Assembly (NCBI GenBank): GCA_018340805.1
Contig: JACMZG010001870.1
Location: forward strand, 49,661,115-49,725,114
From: Microvelia longipes
Lineage: Eukaryota > Arthropoda > Insecta > Hemiptera > Veliidae
Direction of reading: 5' to 3'
Length of the DNA stretch: 64,000 nucleotides
Below the pieces are notes generated by a model. The model was not told the origin of the DNA. It was given only the letters and a program-made list of their open reading frames with translations, and ran no database searches. Shown here piece after piece: positions 54,166 to 64,000 of this stretch. The number at the start of each line of letters is the position of its first letter. Position 1 is the first letter of the stretch. The position numbers and the translations under genes are program-made.

Positions 54166-55040
54166 AAAGCAAACAAAAAATAATTATATGAAAATTTAAC
54201 AAATATTATCATTATATTAGCTCTCTATACATCTTTTGTAAATATTTTTTTTTCCTAATAAATTTAATATTTTTCATTCATTTACTAAATGCACGTTTAA
54301 AATATGAAAGATATATATCGTGTGAAATTTATACAATAAAAAAGCGGGGGAAACTCAATCGATCAAAGGTAATCAACTCACTAGTTGATACAGTGAGAGG
54401 GGGGCGGGAAGTGTGGGGGCAGGGCGAGGGCAGGAGGTGAAAATTGAGATTTCCTTACTCCTGTCTACATAATAAAATATAATGGTTTTCATAACAAAAA
54501 AAAGGTTTAAAAAATAACAATTATTAAATTGTTTATAAACTAAAATCAATTTTTATTTAAAAAGCGTTCGTGCTTTTTCTTTTATAATGCGTATACATTA
54601 TGCATCAACCCCCATTGGAAATTAAATTTTGGAATAAAAAATTTAATGCTACATTTTGTTACCTGTTTTGAAATCATAATGCAAATAAAAATGAATAACT
54701 ACAATTCAAAAGTTCCTTAATGAAATAGGGATCAGTAAATAATTGAAATTGATGATTTCGGATGGATCGAAATGAGAAACACGGTGTTTTCATTCGGAAT
54801 CGACTTCATTTGCATTTATACTGTTAACTTGCTCAATAACAATTTAATATAAAAAAAATATCAGTAGATGCAAAGAGGAAATTTAGATTTTTCACTAAAC
54901 TTAATTGTTTTCGACATGAAAATGAATTTTGATTTTATAAACTTAATAAACGCTAAGCATTTTGTTTAATTTAGGATTTCTATGGACAGATATCAGAAAT
55001 GTTAAATCCATAATAACCTCTAAATGCTTTTTACGAAGAC
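54166..55040. other. Unassigned AT-rich DNA
   Basis: Contains a G-rich stretch at 54395-54440. No gene or repeat recognised. Confidence 0.4.
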
Positions 55041-55250
55041 AGAAATGAAATTGCTCTAAAATAGATATGTTGAATAAAATTGCTCTAAAATTGATATGTT
55101 GAATAAAATTGCCCTAAAAATTGATATGTTGAACAAAATTGTCCTAAAATTGATATGTTGAATAAAATTGCTCTAAAATTGATATGTTGAATAAAATTGC
55201 TCTAAAAATGATATGTTGAATAAAATTTCTCTAAAATTGATGTGTTGAGT
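55041..55250. repeat. 28-bp minisatellite
   Basis: Seven units of AAATTGCTCTAAAATTGATA plus 'tgttgaat' with point changes. Confidence 0.93.
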
Positions 55251-55659
55251 TGAATGCCAAAAATCTAATAAACATAGTTTGTATGTGTAAATTAAATGTT
55301 TAGGATTTAAATATACAAGAATAGAATTTCTGACTTAGATTTTTAATATTTTGCTTTGAACCGAAAACAGTATAACATTACAGTTTATCCTCATCAAAAG
55401 ATATATATAAATTTACTTTAATTTAATTTGATCCTTGACTTTTTACCATGAAGACACCCATGGAGAGCATTAAGTACGTTCAACTTGCGACATAAATCCG
55501 AAAGGATATGACGGTCTTATAGGACGGAATAGAAATATACAAGATAAGGGCGTGAATTTGTCTTGTTTTCTTCAACCTTAGGAGGTTGGATTTAAACCTA
55601 CGCACCTCCAAAATATTTTATTAACAATAATGGAATCTGTTATTTTCAGTAGTAAAATT
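55251..55659. other. Unassigned DNA
   Basis: No coding block or repeat recognised. Confidence 0.35.
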
Positions 55660-55735
55660 ATTTTCTTCACATAAAACACTGGGTCTTAAGGAAAAGTATT
55701 GTGTAAACTACACACACACACACACACACTCATAT

Positions 55736-55801
<66 letters not shown>

Positions 55802-55980
55802 TATATAATATATATATATATATATATATACATATAAACCAAAAACGCAATGTTATAAGAACTCATTCATTTAAACGGCTAACACGACAATACAAAGTAA
55901 TTATCCATTTCAGATGATTTTAAGTCACACTGAGTGGCTTTTATATTGCTATCTCTGTCACGCATAAAGGGAGAAAGAGA
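55660..55980 (+). repeat. Repeat R1, 5' part with (CA)n(TA)n insertion
   Basis: 'aaggaaaagtattgtgt' is followed by (AC)n and (TA)n (55712-55832), then 'aaaaacgcaatg', 'catttcagatgattttaag' and 'ctgagtggcttttat'. Microsatellites occupy the same place in R1 as at 34963-35093. Confidence 0.6.
55712..55832. repeat. (AC)n/(TA)n compound microsatellite
   Basis: A short AC tract passes into about 100 bp of interrupted TA. Confidence 0.97.
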
Positions 55981-56424
55981 AATATAAAAGGTTTTTTAGA
56001 TTACTTGATTTGATGATTATGTGACAGATATTATGGACAATCATATTAGTGATATGCTGGAGATCTCAAAACTCAACATCTGTACTGCATAGAGACTGCA
56101 GGATTCGAGCCACCGTTCCCACGTGCCACTTCCACTTCAATTCACTCTTAATTAAAAGCAAACTTCATCTCTACAAAAACACTAAACTATTTATTCGTGT
56201 TTATTTATTTAGAAGGTATTCTCATTATTACATCTCTAGTTTGCAGTGTAAGTTTATTTAACTACAATGTAATGTATTTATGCTAACATATAGACAAGAC
56301 ATTCGAAATTAAACAAAACTACAGAATGCGTCACACAAGTCTAAGTTTAGTTGTATTAAACATAATATAAACAAGCCTGTATTTATGTTTCTTAGTACGT
56401 ATGGAGCATTTGTTAACATAATAA
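55981..56424. other. Unassigned DNA
   Basis: A 70-codon frame at 56049-56261 has no recognised domain. Confidence 0.35.
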
Positions 56425-56955
56425 ATAAAATGTTAACAGTCCTTAACAGCCATTTCTAAAGAAATCTTTGAAATGTTAACAGACCTTAAAGAATCTTTGA
56501 AATGTTAACAGACCTTAACAGCCATTTCTAAGAAATCTTTGAAATGTTAACAGACCTTAACAGCCGTTTCTTGAGAAATCTTTGAAATTTTAACAGTCCT
56601 TAACAGCCATTTCTAAAGAAATCTTTGAAATGTTAACAGACCTTAACAGCCATTTCTAAAGAAATCTTTGAAATGTTAACAGACCTTAACAGCCGTTTCT
56701 TGAGAAATCTTTGAAATTTTAACAGTCCTTAACAGCCATTTCTAAAGAAATCTTTGAAATGTTAACAGACCTTAACAGCCATTTCTAAAGAAATCTTTGA
56801 AATGTTAACAGACCTTAACAGCCATTTCTAAAGAAATCATTGAAATGTTAACAGACCTTAAGCCATTTCTAAAGAAATCTTTGAAGCATTAACAGTCCAT
56901 AACAGCCATTTCTAAAGAAATCTTTGAAATGTTAACAGTCCTTAACAGCCATTTA
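56425..56955. repeat. 43-bp minisatellite with higher-order pattern
   Basis: About twelve units of TTAACAGCCATTTCTAAAGA plus 'aatctttgaaatgttaacag' and 'acc'. Variant units with 'gccgtttcttgagaaatc' and 'attttaacagtcc' recur every third or fourth unit, showing block amplification. Confidence 0.95.
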
Positions 56956-56995
56956 AACTCTAAACGGGTATTATCATGATTATTATTATTATTAG
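56954..56995 (+). mobile_element. SINE S3 3'-end fragment
   Basis: 'actctaaacgggtattatcatg' plus (ATT)n matches the 3' end of 53890-54165. Confidence 0.6.
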
Positions 56996-57092
56996 ACCAA
57001 GCATATCCAGGTATAAGATCTAAATTGCATAAGATCTCGGAGATAATCATAATAATTATCATTCAGATCTTATAAAAGATTATGCTTGGTGT
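56994..57092. repeat. Inverted-repeat hairpin
   Basis: 'accaagcatatcc.ggtataagatct' and its inverse 'agatcttataaaa.gattatgcttggt' flank a centre with 'gataatcataataattatc'. Arms of about 30 bp. Confidence 0.8.
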
Positions 57093-60000
57093 TAGCAAGT
57101 GAAATATCGTATATCATGAAATTAATAAACTAACACAACAAATCTTGAATAGTCTCTTCTGTGTTCTTACCTTTAACTCAATGAATATTCAATTCAATTC
57201 TGGATACGCTTCTATTGATATTATCGAAATCGGAATTTTATACTTGAGTCTTTCGAATTTGACATTTGACCATCGTTACTTAGAAGTATATGTATTACCT
57301 AATAAAATCCTATTTTCTAAGAGAAAACCCAAAAGTCATTTTCGTATCATTAAAACTTTTTCTACTTATGTCATGACATTTCTTAGAAAATTCAAGTAAA
57401 GTAATATTTTTCAATAAAAACTTATATATAAATGACAGGAAAATTGTTTTTTCCGCAAAGTTCTTTTCCTTAAGGGAGCCCTGGTAACGAAAAAGTAAAA
57501 CTACAACAGAATTGCCCTTAAGATATTTAGCCAGCTTCTGTTTTGGGAGGAAGAGTAATTTTAATTGGTTTTGATTTTAAATATGCTTTGAGATAAAACA
57601 TTTTTTTATGTATTAATACATTTTTTATTTTATTAGATATAGCCTCAGGCGTAAAAAAATATAAAAAAGATTTTTTTTTGTTAAATGTATAACTGGCCCA
57701 GAGGGTATGAGTTCAAAAACATAACCGCGTCATTAACTTTTTTGACAAAAATGTAACTCGGAAAATACGAAATAAAAAAATTTCTTCTGAAAGGAAAGTG
57801 GTTTGATTGAAGGTTAGTTCCGTAGTGATGTTGATGAAAACATAAGGGATGGTTCCTTTGAAGTAGCAGCTTCTCGCAAGCTGAAGCAGCTGAAAAAATT
57901 ACAATGGCTCCTTTCACACGTAGTATTTATTTTTTCGTATTATTATAGTATCGCAACGTATCATATCGTATTTTTATCGTATTATTTTAATATCGTCTTA
58001 AAATATGAATTTAAGCGTTCCAATAGCGTATTTTAAATATTATAAAAACACGATTTTCAACTTGAATATCTTAAGAATTGTCTCATACACGTTGTTCATA
58101 TGTGGTTCAACTCAAAGCGTTCATAGACTGAATACAACTCAATTCAAAGTGTATTTAAAAAAATGTTCTTCAGTTTTAGACTATTTCAAAAATTAAAGAT
58201 AACTACTATTTTAATCAGTTCTTGCTTTCTTAAGACTTTATTTTGTAATTAAATTTAATTTTCTTAGTTGACTCGTTTTGGCTTTACATTGTTCACATGG
58301 AAAGTTCACAATCACCACATGTAACGAGTATTCAGATTCAAACTTTTTCCGATTTTCGGTATCTGCAGATACCAAAGCAATTCACAATGCTTTTCCATCC
58401 TATTAAATGGGATATAGACGAAAATAAAAATATTACGTAGATGTTTAATTAAATTAGCGAAACAATGAATATAGATTTTTCCTAAAAATCGGTTAGATTG
58501 AACAACCCTAGGAAACTAACCAAATTCAACTTTTTAGTAAAAGAACTGTACAGAGAGAAATTTTGACAATTTTTCTCTTGGTCAAATAATTAGAATTATT
58601 AGCCATTTGGTCGATATTTATATGGCCATAGCTTTTCATTCATGCATTTGGTTGGAAGCCCAATTTTTTTATACTTTGAAATTTCATATATTCTCGTTTG
58701 GACTCCGTAAATGGCTGCAATCTTCTACACTAACTTAATAATATTAGATGTAAAGGTGGCTGAGTCTTCCATTGATAGATGGAAAAGTTCTACAACAGTT
58801 CATGAAAAATGTAATTAAGAAATAAATTGACCAAGGTCCTTTACAGGGCCACTCTTAGGATAACATTTTGCAATATTATTAGAACTTCAACTGCAGTCGA
58901 CATCTGTATTGTATTACCACCACCGCCGTCATTTAAAATGATAGAAGCTATAAAAACTTTGTTACTCAAAAAATGTATTGAGGTGCATGAAGTGTATTCG
59001 CTACCTATTTTCTATTAGTATTCATAGCAGTTTGATATTTCTTTATCTGCAAGGATTTAAAACCAGTATCACCTATAGAGTCTGTGTCATGGTAAAATGA
59101 CAGTTTACCCAGGTAAGAAATACCTAGAACCAAAACGTGATAAAGTTTACTGTTATTGCTAAGTTTGGATCCAGTCACGGTATCCCCATATATTATCACT
59201 TACTTAGAATAATATAACATTTATTTAACCCTAGAAATACATATTAGATATAATATTTACTGAAGATGGAGATAATCGTAAATTTTGTAGACTTTTTTCC
59301 AGTGGAAAACATTTCTAAGACACTTAAAGATCTGATTTAGAACTTAGACCACTGTGCCCAAGTATAAATTTAAGGAACAAGTACTGATGTCAAATCAGTG
59401 TTGTATTGTCCTTAAATTTTAATAATATATATTAAAACATTAGAGATTAAAACAACTAACATTTTAGAGTTATTCGGAGAGTCGATACTGGAAATTCGAA
59501 AGCAACTCATATTTTATTACTTTATGTTCCATGACATAGTAAAATGTCAAGATGATTTTAAAAAACGTTATAGCTAAACCTAATTGTAACAGGGAGTGTA
59601 ATATAAGAGAGGTGATAGATCAACAAAACAAATCTCTATTTAGATTTTATCCCTAAAGAATTCAAAAACAAATTCATTAAAAATATATCAACTAACAAAA
59701 GCAAACAAAAAATAATATTTAACAAAAAAAAAACTATAAATTCTCTGAGGAATAGGAGCAATAATGATATCTTTTAAAATCATTCACCGGTCAGATTATA
59801 ACGATAAAAAAACAAATGAAAAAATGCAAGCACCCTGAAAAAAAAACATGAAATTTTCAGAAACATTTATTTTGCCAGGATAAATACATCAATTATTCAA
59901 GTTGGAGCAATACTTCAGGGAGGAAGAGGATGCAATCCTCCCGAGTAATTATTAAATAAAACAGGAAAATGCGCAGTTTTGTAGCGAAACATTTCAACTC

Positions 60001-60626
60001 GGGAATCCTCCGGAGATTGTTCGTATTTTTGGGAGAAATTTTTTTTCCATAAAAATATTCATCAAATATTTAAGATAATGAAATGAAAACAAAATATGGA
60101 AAGTATCTCTGTTTTTCTACTTACTAAACAAAAATTTCTGAAAGGTTTCACTAATTAACTAATTAATTTATTATAAGAAATTTTGAAAATTTAATAAATT
60201 AATGAAGTTGAATTTGTTTTTTTTTAAATTTTAAGGGAAACGGATCTTATTGTTTTAAAATAGATTAAGACAGAGCGTGATGTACTAAGTTTTATCAAAA
60301 TTTATAATCGTATTGTACAAATGAAAATTATTTTTTGACAATATTTTTTTCTTGCTTCCTCGTGTCATGAGGAGAGAAAACATTGCTAATTTCGAAGTTT
60401 TTATTTTATTTCATTAAGTGAAGAATAAATTCAGAAAATATTTGAAACTATTCCAATGTTTGTGATGAAAAACTTTACTAAAATTAGATTGATTACATGG
60501 GAGAGTGAACCACTTGTTCAAGCTAAATTTCATCTAATGACACTTCTATAATTCATAGCATCTTATATTGGATTTGAAAATGACAATTATTCACAAAGTA
60601 TTAAAATTCCTTCTGATTCTTTACTT
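57093..60626. other. Long AT-rich interval without recognisable gene
   Basis: About 3.5 kb. The longest frames (57145-57399 plus, 57681-57917 minus, 58827-59018 plus) lack motifs and splice-flanked GC-rich structure. 59600-59615 (GAGAGGTGATAGATCA) resembles the tail of SINE S1. No other repeat seen. Confidence 0.4.
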
Positions 60627-60861
60627 TTCCTCATCCGTAGGTATATAGGAAAAGCATTGTTTTAGCAAAATCCGAAACTGGGATGTCACCGGAGTTGTCT
60701 GTTTCAGGTGTTTTTAAGACCTCCTGAGTAGTTTTCGCAAAGTTGTCTGTCTGTATGTGTGTGTTTGTTTATCTAGTATACATTTAACGATAAGTATATT
60801 CTGAGGACGAGCGAAGCGAGTCCGAAGTAGGTAGGATGAGTACCCCGTACCCGAGTTTTTA
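60627..60861 (+). repeat. Repeat R1, internally deleted copy with both ends
   Basis: The 5' end ('tttacttttcctcatccgtag', 'atccgaaactgggatgtcacc', 'gacctcctgagtag') joins directly, after the TG stretch, to the 3' end ('tattctgaggacgagcgaag', GCGAGTCCGAAGTAGG, 'agtaccccgtacccgag'). It defines both termini of the family. Confidence 0.85.
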
Positions 60862-61584
60862 TTTATACAATGGTAGGGCTTAAATTTAAAAACTAATTTA
60901 CTTTTTTATTGCAAAAATATTAATAATATGAATAATATTTATGCGTTTAGAAAATGAAGGTAAACGTCAAGATAAGAACAAAGGGAGGTGAGAAGAAACG
61001 CTAACGATTCTCCTGATAACACTAATCCCTTTTCTTTAATTCCTTCTACATAAGAAGCTTTTCCGTGTTTTTCTTTTTAATTTTTAACTATTCATTATTA
61101 AATGCATGAATAACAATGATATAATATTTTAGCAACATAAAGTTTATCTTTGTTTAAAGAAATACTAAAATGTGTATCATTATATTTAATAATTTTTTCA
61201 CTCCCCTATTAATTTTATTTAATAACATATATAAATAAATATAAATTGTGATTTATTTTATTAAGAATTATTTTTTTTAAGGGAAACCCCCTTGGAAAGA
61301 ATAAATGATGCATGTGAAATAAATGAGTAAGATAAGAAAAAAAATATATTAATAAATAAGAGCGAGGCTGGTCACGTAGAGCTGTGTTTAGAACATAAAA
61401 ATTGTATAATTTTTCTTGTGTTTTAATGGCCATCTCGTTTATGAGGAATAGATAAAGACGTTCGTGACTTAGAAAATGATTTAAATATGTCGCATTAGAA
61501 TAGATAACACTTGAGCAATGGAAAACTGGGTCGGGAATTATATTTTTCTGAGGTAGGCAGTAAAGTAGTTATTTTAGATTTAAA
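60862..61584. other. Unassigned AT-rich DNA
   Basis: No repeat or motif-bearing frame recognised. Confidence 0.4.
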
Positions 61585-61685
61585 AAATCGGGTACGGGAT
61601 ACTTCGGAATTTTCATTTTCGGATTCGCTACGCTCATCACCACCACTTCAGACTCGCTTTGCTCGTCCTCAGAATATGGAAACTA
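61585..61685 (-). repeat. Repeat R1, 3'-end fragment
   Basis: 'aaatcgggtacgggatac', 'ggattcgctacgctcatc', 'gactcgctttgctcgtcctcag'. Followed by R2, as at 1255-1600. Confidence 0.8.
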
Positions 61686-61734
61686 TATAAAATAGCAATA
61701 AAATATAAAAATTAGCATTGTAAAATATAAATAA

Positions 61735-62060
61735 TTCTGGCGCAGTGGTCCGCATGTCGGGCGAATTTCCTTTGGGTGCGTGTTTCCGTGCTTAACAACA
61801 ATCCTGGTTGGAATGATAATTTGTATAGTTTTTTACATTATATAAGTTTACAACTACGAAATAAATAATTCCGGCGCGGTGGTCAGCTGTCGGGCGAATT
61901 TCATTTAGAATGCGTGTTTCCGTGCTTAACAACCCATTTCTTGCTTAAGATTCCGGTCATGCTTTAGAACCTAAGCAATTACTCAATTGTCAAGCACTGC
62001 TCGTAACTCATTTTGTCTGTATTTTTGTACAGACAAAAATTGTGTCGTGGTCCGAGGTTC
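61735..62060 (+). repeat. Repeat R2, two tandem copies
   Basis: The first copy starts TCTGGCGCAGTGGTCCGCAT (61736) and breaks off after 'gtgcttaacaac'. The second starts TTCCGGCGCGGTGGTCAGC (61868) and continues through 'acccatttcttgcttaag', 'caagcactgc' and 'ttgtctgtattttt'. TGGCGCAGTGG matches an RNA polymerase III A box exactly, and GGTTCGAC near 62052 is B-box-like but about 180 bp downstream, so a tRNA origin is possible but not shown. Confidence 0.65.
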
Positions 62061-62559
62061 GACTTTTGTCATGACCCCTATCCTATTAGCGAATTTTATT
62101 CCCAAAGGAATATTATTCGCTAAAAAGAATAAAAAAATAAAATATGTATCATATCAATGACTAATTTGTTGCTGTTGGTTTTCTACTAATAAGTCCAGTC
62201 GTGTTTTGTTTATTCATTTCACTAATTTAATTAAAACGCAAAACTATAAAATAAATAAACTGGTGAAATAATTATAATTAAAAACAACTTGTACGCGATA
62301 TTAAACTACGTTGATGTTTGTTAGAACCAAATTCACATATAATTGAACATTATAATTTTAATAACCCGAACCTTTAAAAGAAGTAATAAGAAACTTTTAA
62401 ACACAGTATTATAGGTATAACAATTCATCAAAGTTAGCAAGAATCAGATAAAGGCGGGTGCCTCTGTCGGTAAAGGACTTCTAAGAAATGTTTTGGCCGC
62501 GGCTTCTTTTGTTATTGCATGTTTAAAGTATTATATATCTTTGTCATTTTTTGGATTGT
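62061..62559. other. Unassigned AT-rich DNA
   Basis: No feature recognised. Confidence 0.35.
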
Positions 62560-62638
62560 TAATAATAATAAATTTGGCGACCCAAAAATTTTCGTTCGCG
62601 ACCTATTCTGGGTCGCGACCCAAGGGTTGGGAAGGGCT
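62560..62638 (-). mobile_element. hAT (Charlie-like) terminal fragment
   Basis: The minus strand begins CAGCCCTTCCCAACCCTTGG followed by GTCGCGACCC, 'aggtcgcgaac' and 'gtcgcc'. Repeated GTCGCGACC next to a CAG...CCCAACCC terminus is a typical hAT (Charlie-like) end. The other end was not found in the window. Confidence 0.6.
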
Positions 62639-62834
62639 GCTCTAGACTTTGGATAACCACTTTACTTTGAGGTCGAGCGCAGCGAAATCGAAGGAATTAA
62701 ACCTTATTTTTGGATAATAATTTCATTCTGAGTCCAAAGTTGTTAAGAAAGGTACTAACGTATGCACCATATTTTATTGATATTTTTTAAAAAATAATCG
62801 TACTTGTGTCATTAGATAAAAATTAAACTACAGA

Positions 62835-63000
62835 ACGACACACGGCAAAAGTCAGTTGACAGCATGGGAAAATAGTGTTGAGGGACCAATAAGGTTAGTG
62901 TGATTTGAAATTGAGGGCGTGGTTTAACATCTAGGACTAACCTCATTGGTTCCCTCGCATTATTATCCTACGCTGTCGACTGGTTTTAGCCGTGTGTCGT
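62835..63000. mobile_element. MITE family M1, copy 3 (166 bp)
   Basis: Ends ACGACACACGG and CCGTGTGTCGT. The inner arms 'gtcagttgacagcatggg' and 'ctacgctgtcgactgg', and further in 'gagggaccaataaggttag' and its inverse, make the whole element a hairpin. Confidence 0.82.
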
Positions 63001-64000
63001 ATTTGAATGAAGATAAGAATTAAACAAAAACGTGAAACATATGCCGTTTTAAAGAAAGTCTACAAGCGTTCTAAATTTCAAATTGATCTGAAACTTTTCT
63101 GAGTTATTAATGAAGTTTACTTTGAACAAACTTAATTTATGAAATTTTATTTTCCATGTAGAAAAATTACGAATGAGTTAGGTCTCATGAAGGAATGGGT
63201 GATTGACTCAATTATATGAGTGATTCCAAAGAAGTATAATAGGTTTTGAATGATAATTTAATATCTATGTATGGTGCATTTTTAATTTCTGTTACCAGAC
63301 ACTAAATTTGACGAAAGAATTGTTTCAATCAAGTCCATCTATGTTAGTTAGTCCGTTTTTTTTGCAAGTTTTGATATTTGATGGCTGTTTTTAAACTCAG
63401 TGATAAATAAATATGAATATGTATTGTTTGGCCCACAAAGAGACGAAATATAGATTTATGCAAAAATAAATTTAATATGGAAATTAATAGAATATTATGC
63501 ATTTTCATAGTACGGACGTAAAGCATACAATGTTGTACTTAAAAACAATTCTAAAAATCGTTTAAATGATAGGAGGTAAACGATGATATGACTTAGTGTT
63601 AATTAATTATTAATAGACAAAAAACTTTATAGGGATTTTTATTGTATTTTAAATTATATATTATAAGTAGACAACTATATTCTTAGTAATATTATATTTA
63701 AATAATAAATTAAAATTTAAAAATATAGTGCAATCATAATCAATAACATTTAGCTTAGAAGACAATTTAAGAGGGCCTTGCCCCAACTAAGGAGTTTTTA
63801 ATTGTAAATTTTGTTTAGAACTTAATGTAACTCAACAACATTGTTACCTTTTTTGTTTTTAACAGAATTTTTGTCTGTTACTCTAGTTGTTGTTCAAACA
63901 TCTATTTGTTAGCAATCATGTAACTGTTTTTTGTTATTATTTATTATGTTAAGCCTTGAAAAAGATAAAATTATATCGAAAGCTCGGCAAAATTAGTTTT
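63001..64000. other. AT-rich DNA to window end
   Basis: No gene recognised. 63955-63992 ('taagccttgaaaaagataaaa', 'atcgaaagctcgg') resembles the structured 3' end of insect retroelements. The element, if present, continues outside the window. Confidence 0.4.

Noticed and set aside
57093..60626. Possible genes among the 60-84-codon frames
   Set aside because: No recognised domain, no codon or GC signature and no convincing splice sites.

Overview
The window is nuclear DNA from an animal, most likely an insect or other arthropod with a large, AT-rich genome full of transposable elements. It has no bacterial or phage gene structure: no operons, ribosome-binding sites or long dense ORFs. Three tRNA-derived SINE types, LINE, Ty3-like, hAT, PIF/Harbinger and probable Penelope-related sequence, many (TA)n tracts and nine or more minisatellites fit that reading. 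The species cannot be named from sequence alone. Almost everything that can be annotated is repetitive. The only candidate host-gene sequence is a set of three short phase-compatible exons on the minus strand at 4720-5217.

Layout. 1-633 is the right part of a foldback element built from 140-bp tandem units around a palindromic centre. 1.2-7.7 kb holds copies of an abundant unclassified repeat (called R1 here), two palindromic MITEs, the putative exons and a hAT-like remnant. 7.7-13.2 kb holds two 8-bp-TSD-type elements, a PIF/Harbinger deletion derivative that still encodes the start of a Myb/SANT-like protein (8790-9952), a full R1 copy and a 40-bp minisatellite. 14.4-19 kb has a tRNA-Gly-type SINE, R1 pieces, a 30-bp minisatellite and a 300-bp foldback. 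20.2-21.8 kb is a 38/39-bp satellite with higher-order structure. 24.5-29.8 kb has two hAT-type elements with clear 8-bp duplications; the larger (27637-29754) carries a complete-looking tRNA-type SINE. 30-35.7 kb is R1 copies, 53-bp and 67-bp minisatellites and (TA)n.

35881-39527 is a second foldback element of the type seen at position 1, interrupted by a young Ty3-type LTR retrotransposon (36047-39122). The retrotransposon keeps an intact gag (471 aa, two zinc knuckles) and a textbook -1 frameshift heptamer, but pol is cut off about 45 codons in and replaced by a partial inverted LTR. 39.5-64 kb is mostly AT-rich DNA with no recognisable gene. It contains a LINE reverse-transcriptase fragment (43340-44075), two palindromes with hammerhead-ribozyme-like cores (45251-45581 and 50861-51120), SINE copies, three more minisatellites, MITEs and R1/R2 fragments.

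Nothing here works as a pathway. The interest lies in mobile-element architecture: nesting, inverted arms with internal tandem repeats, self-cleaving-ribozyme-like motifs, a gag-only retroelement, and a CRE-like palindrome carried by many R1 copies.
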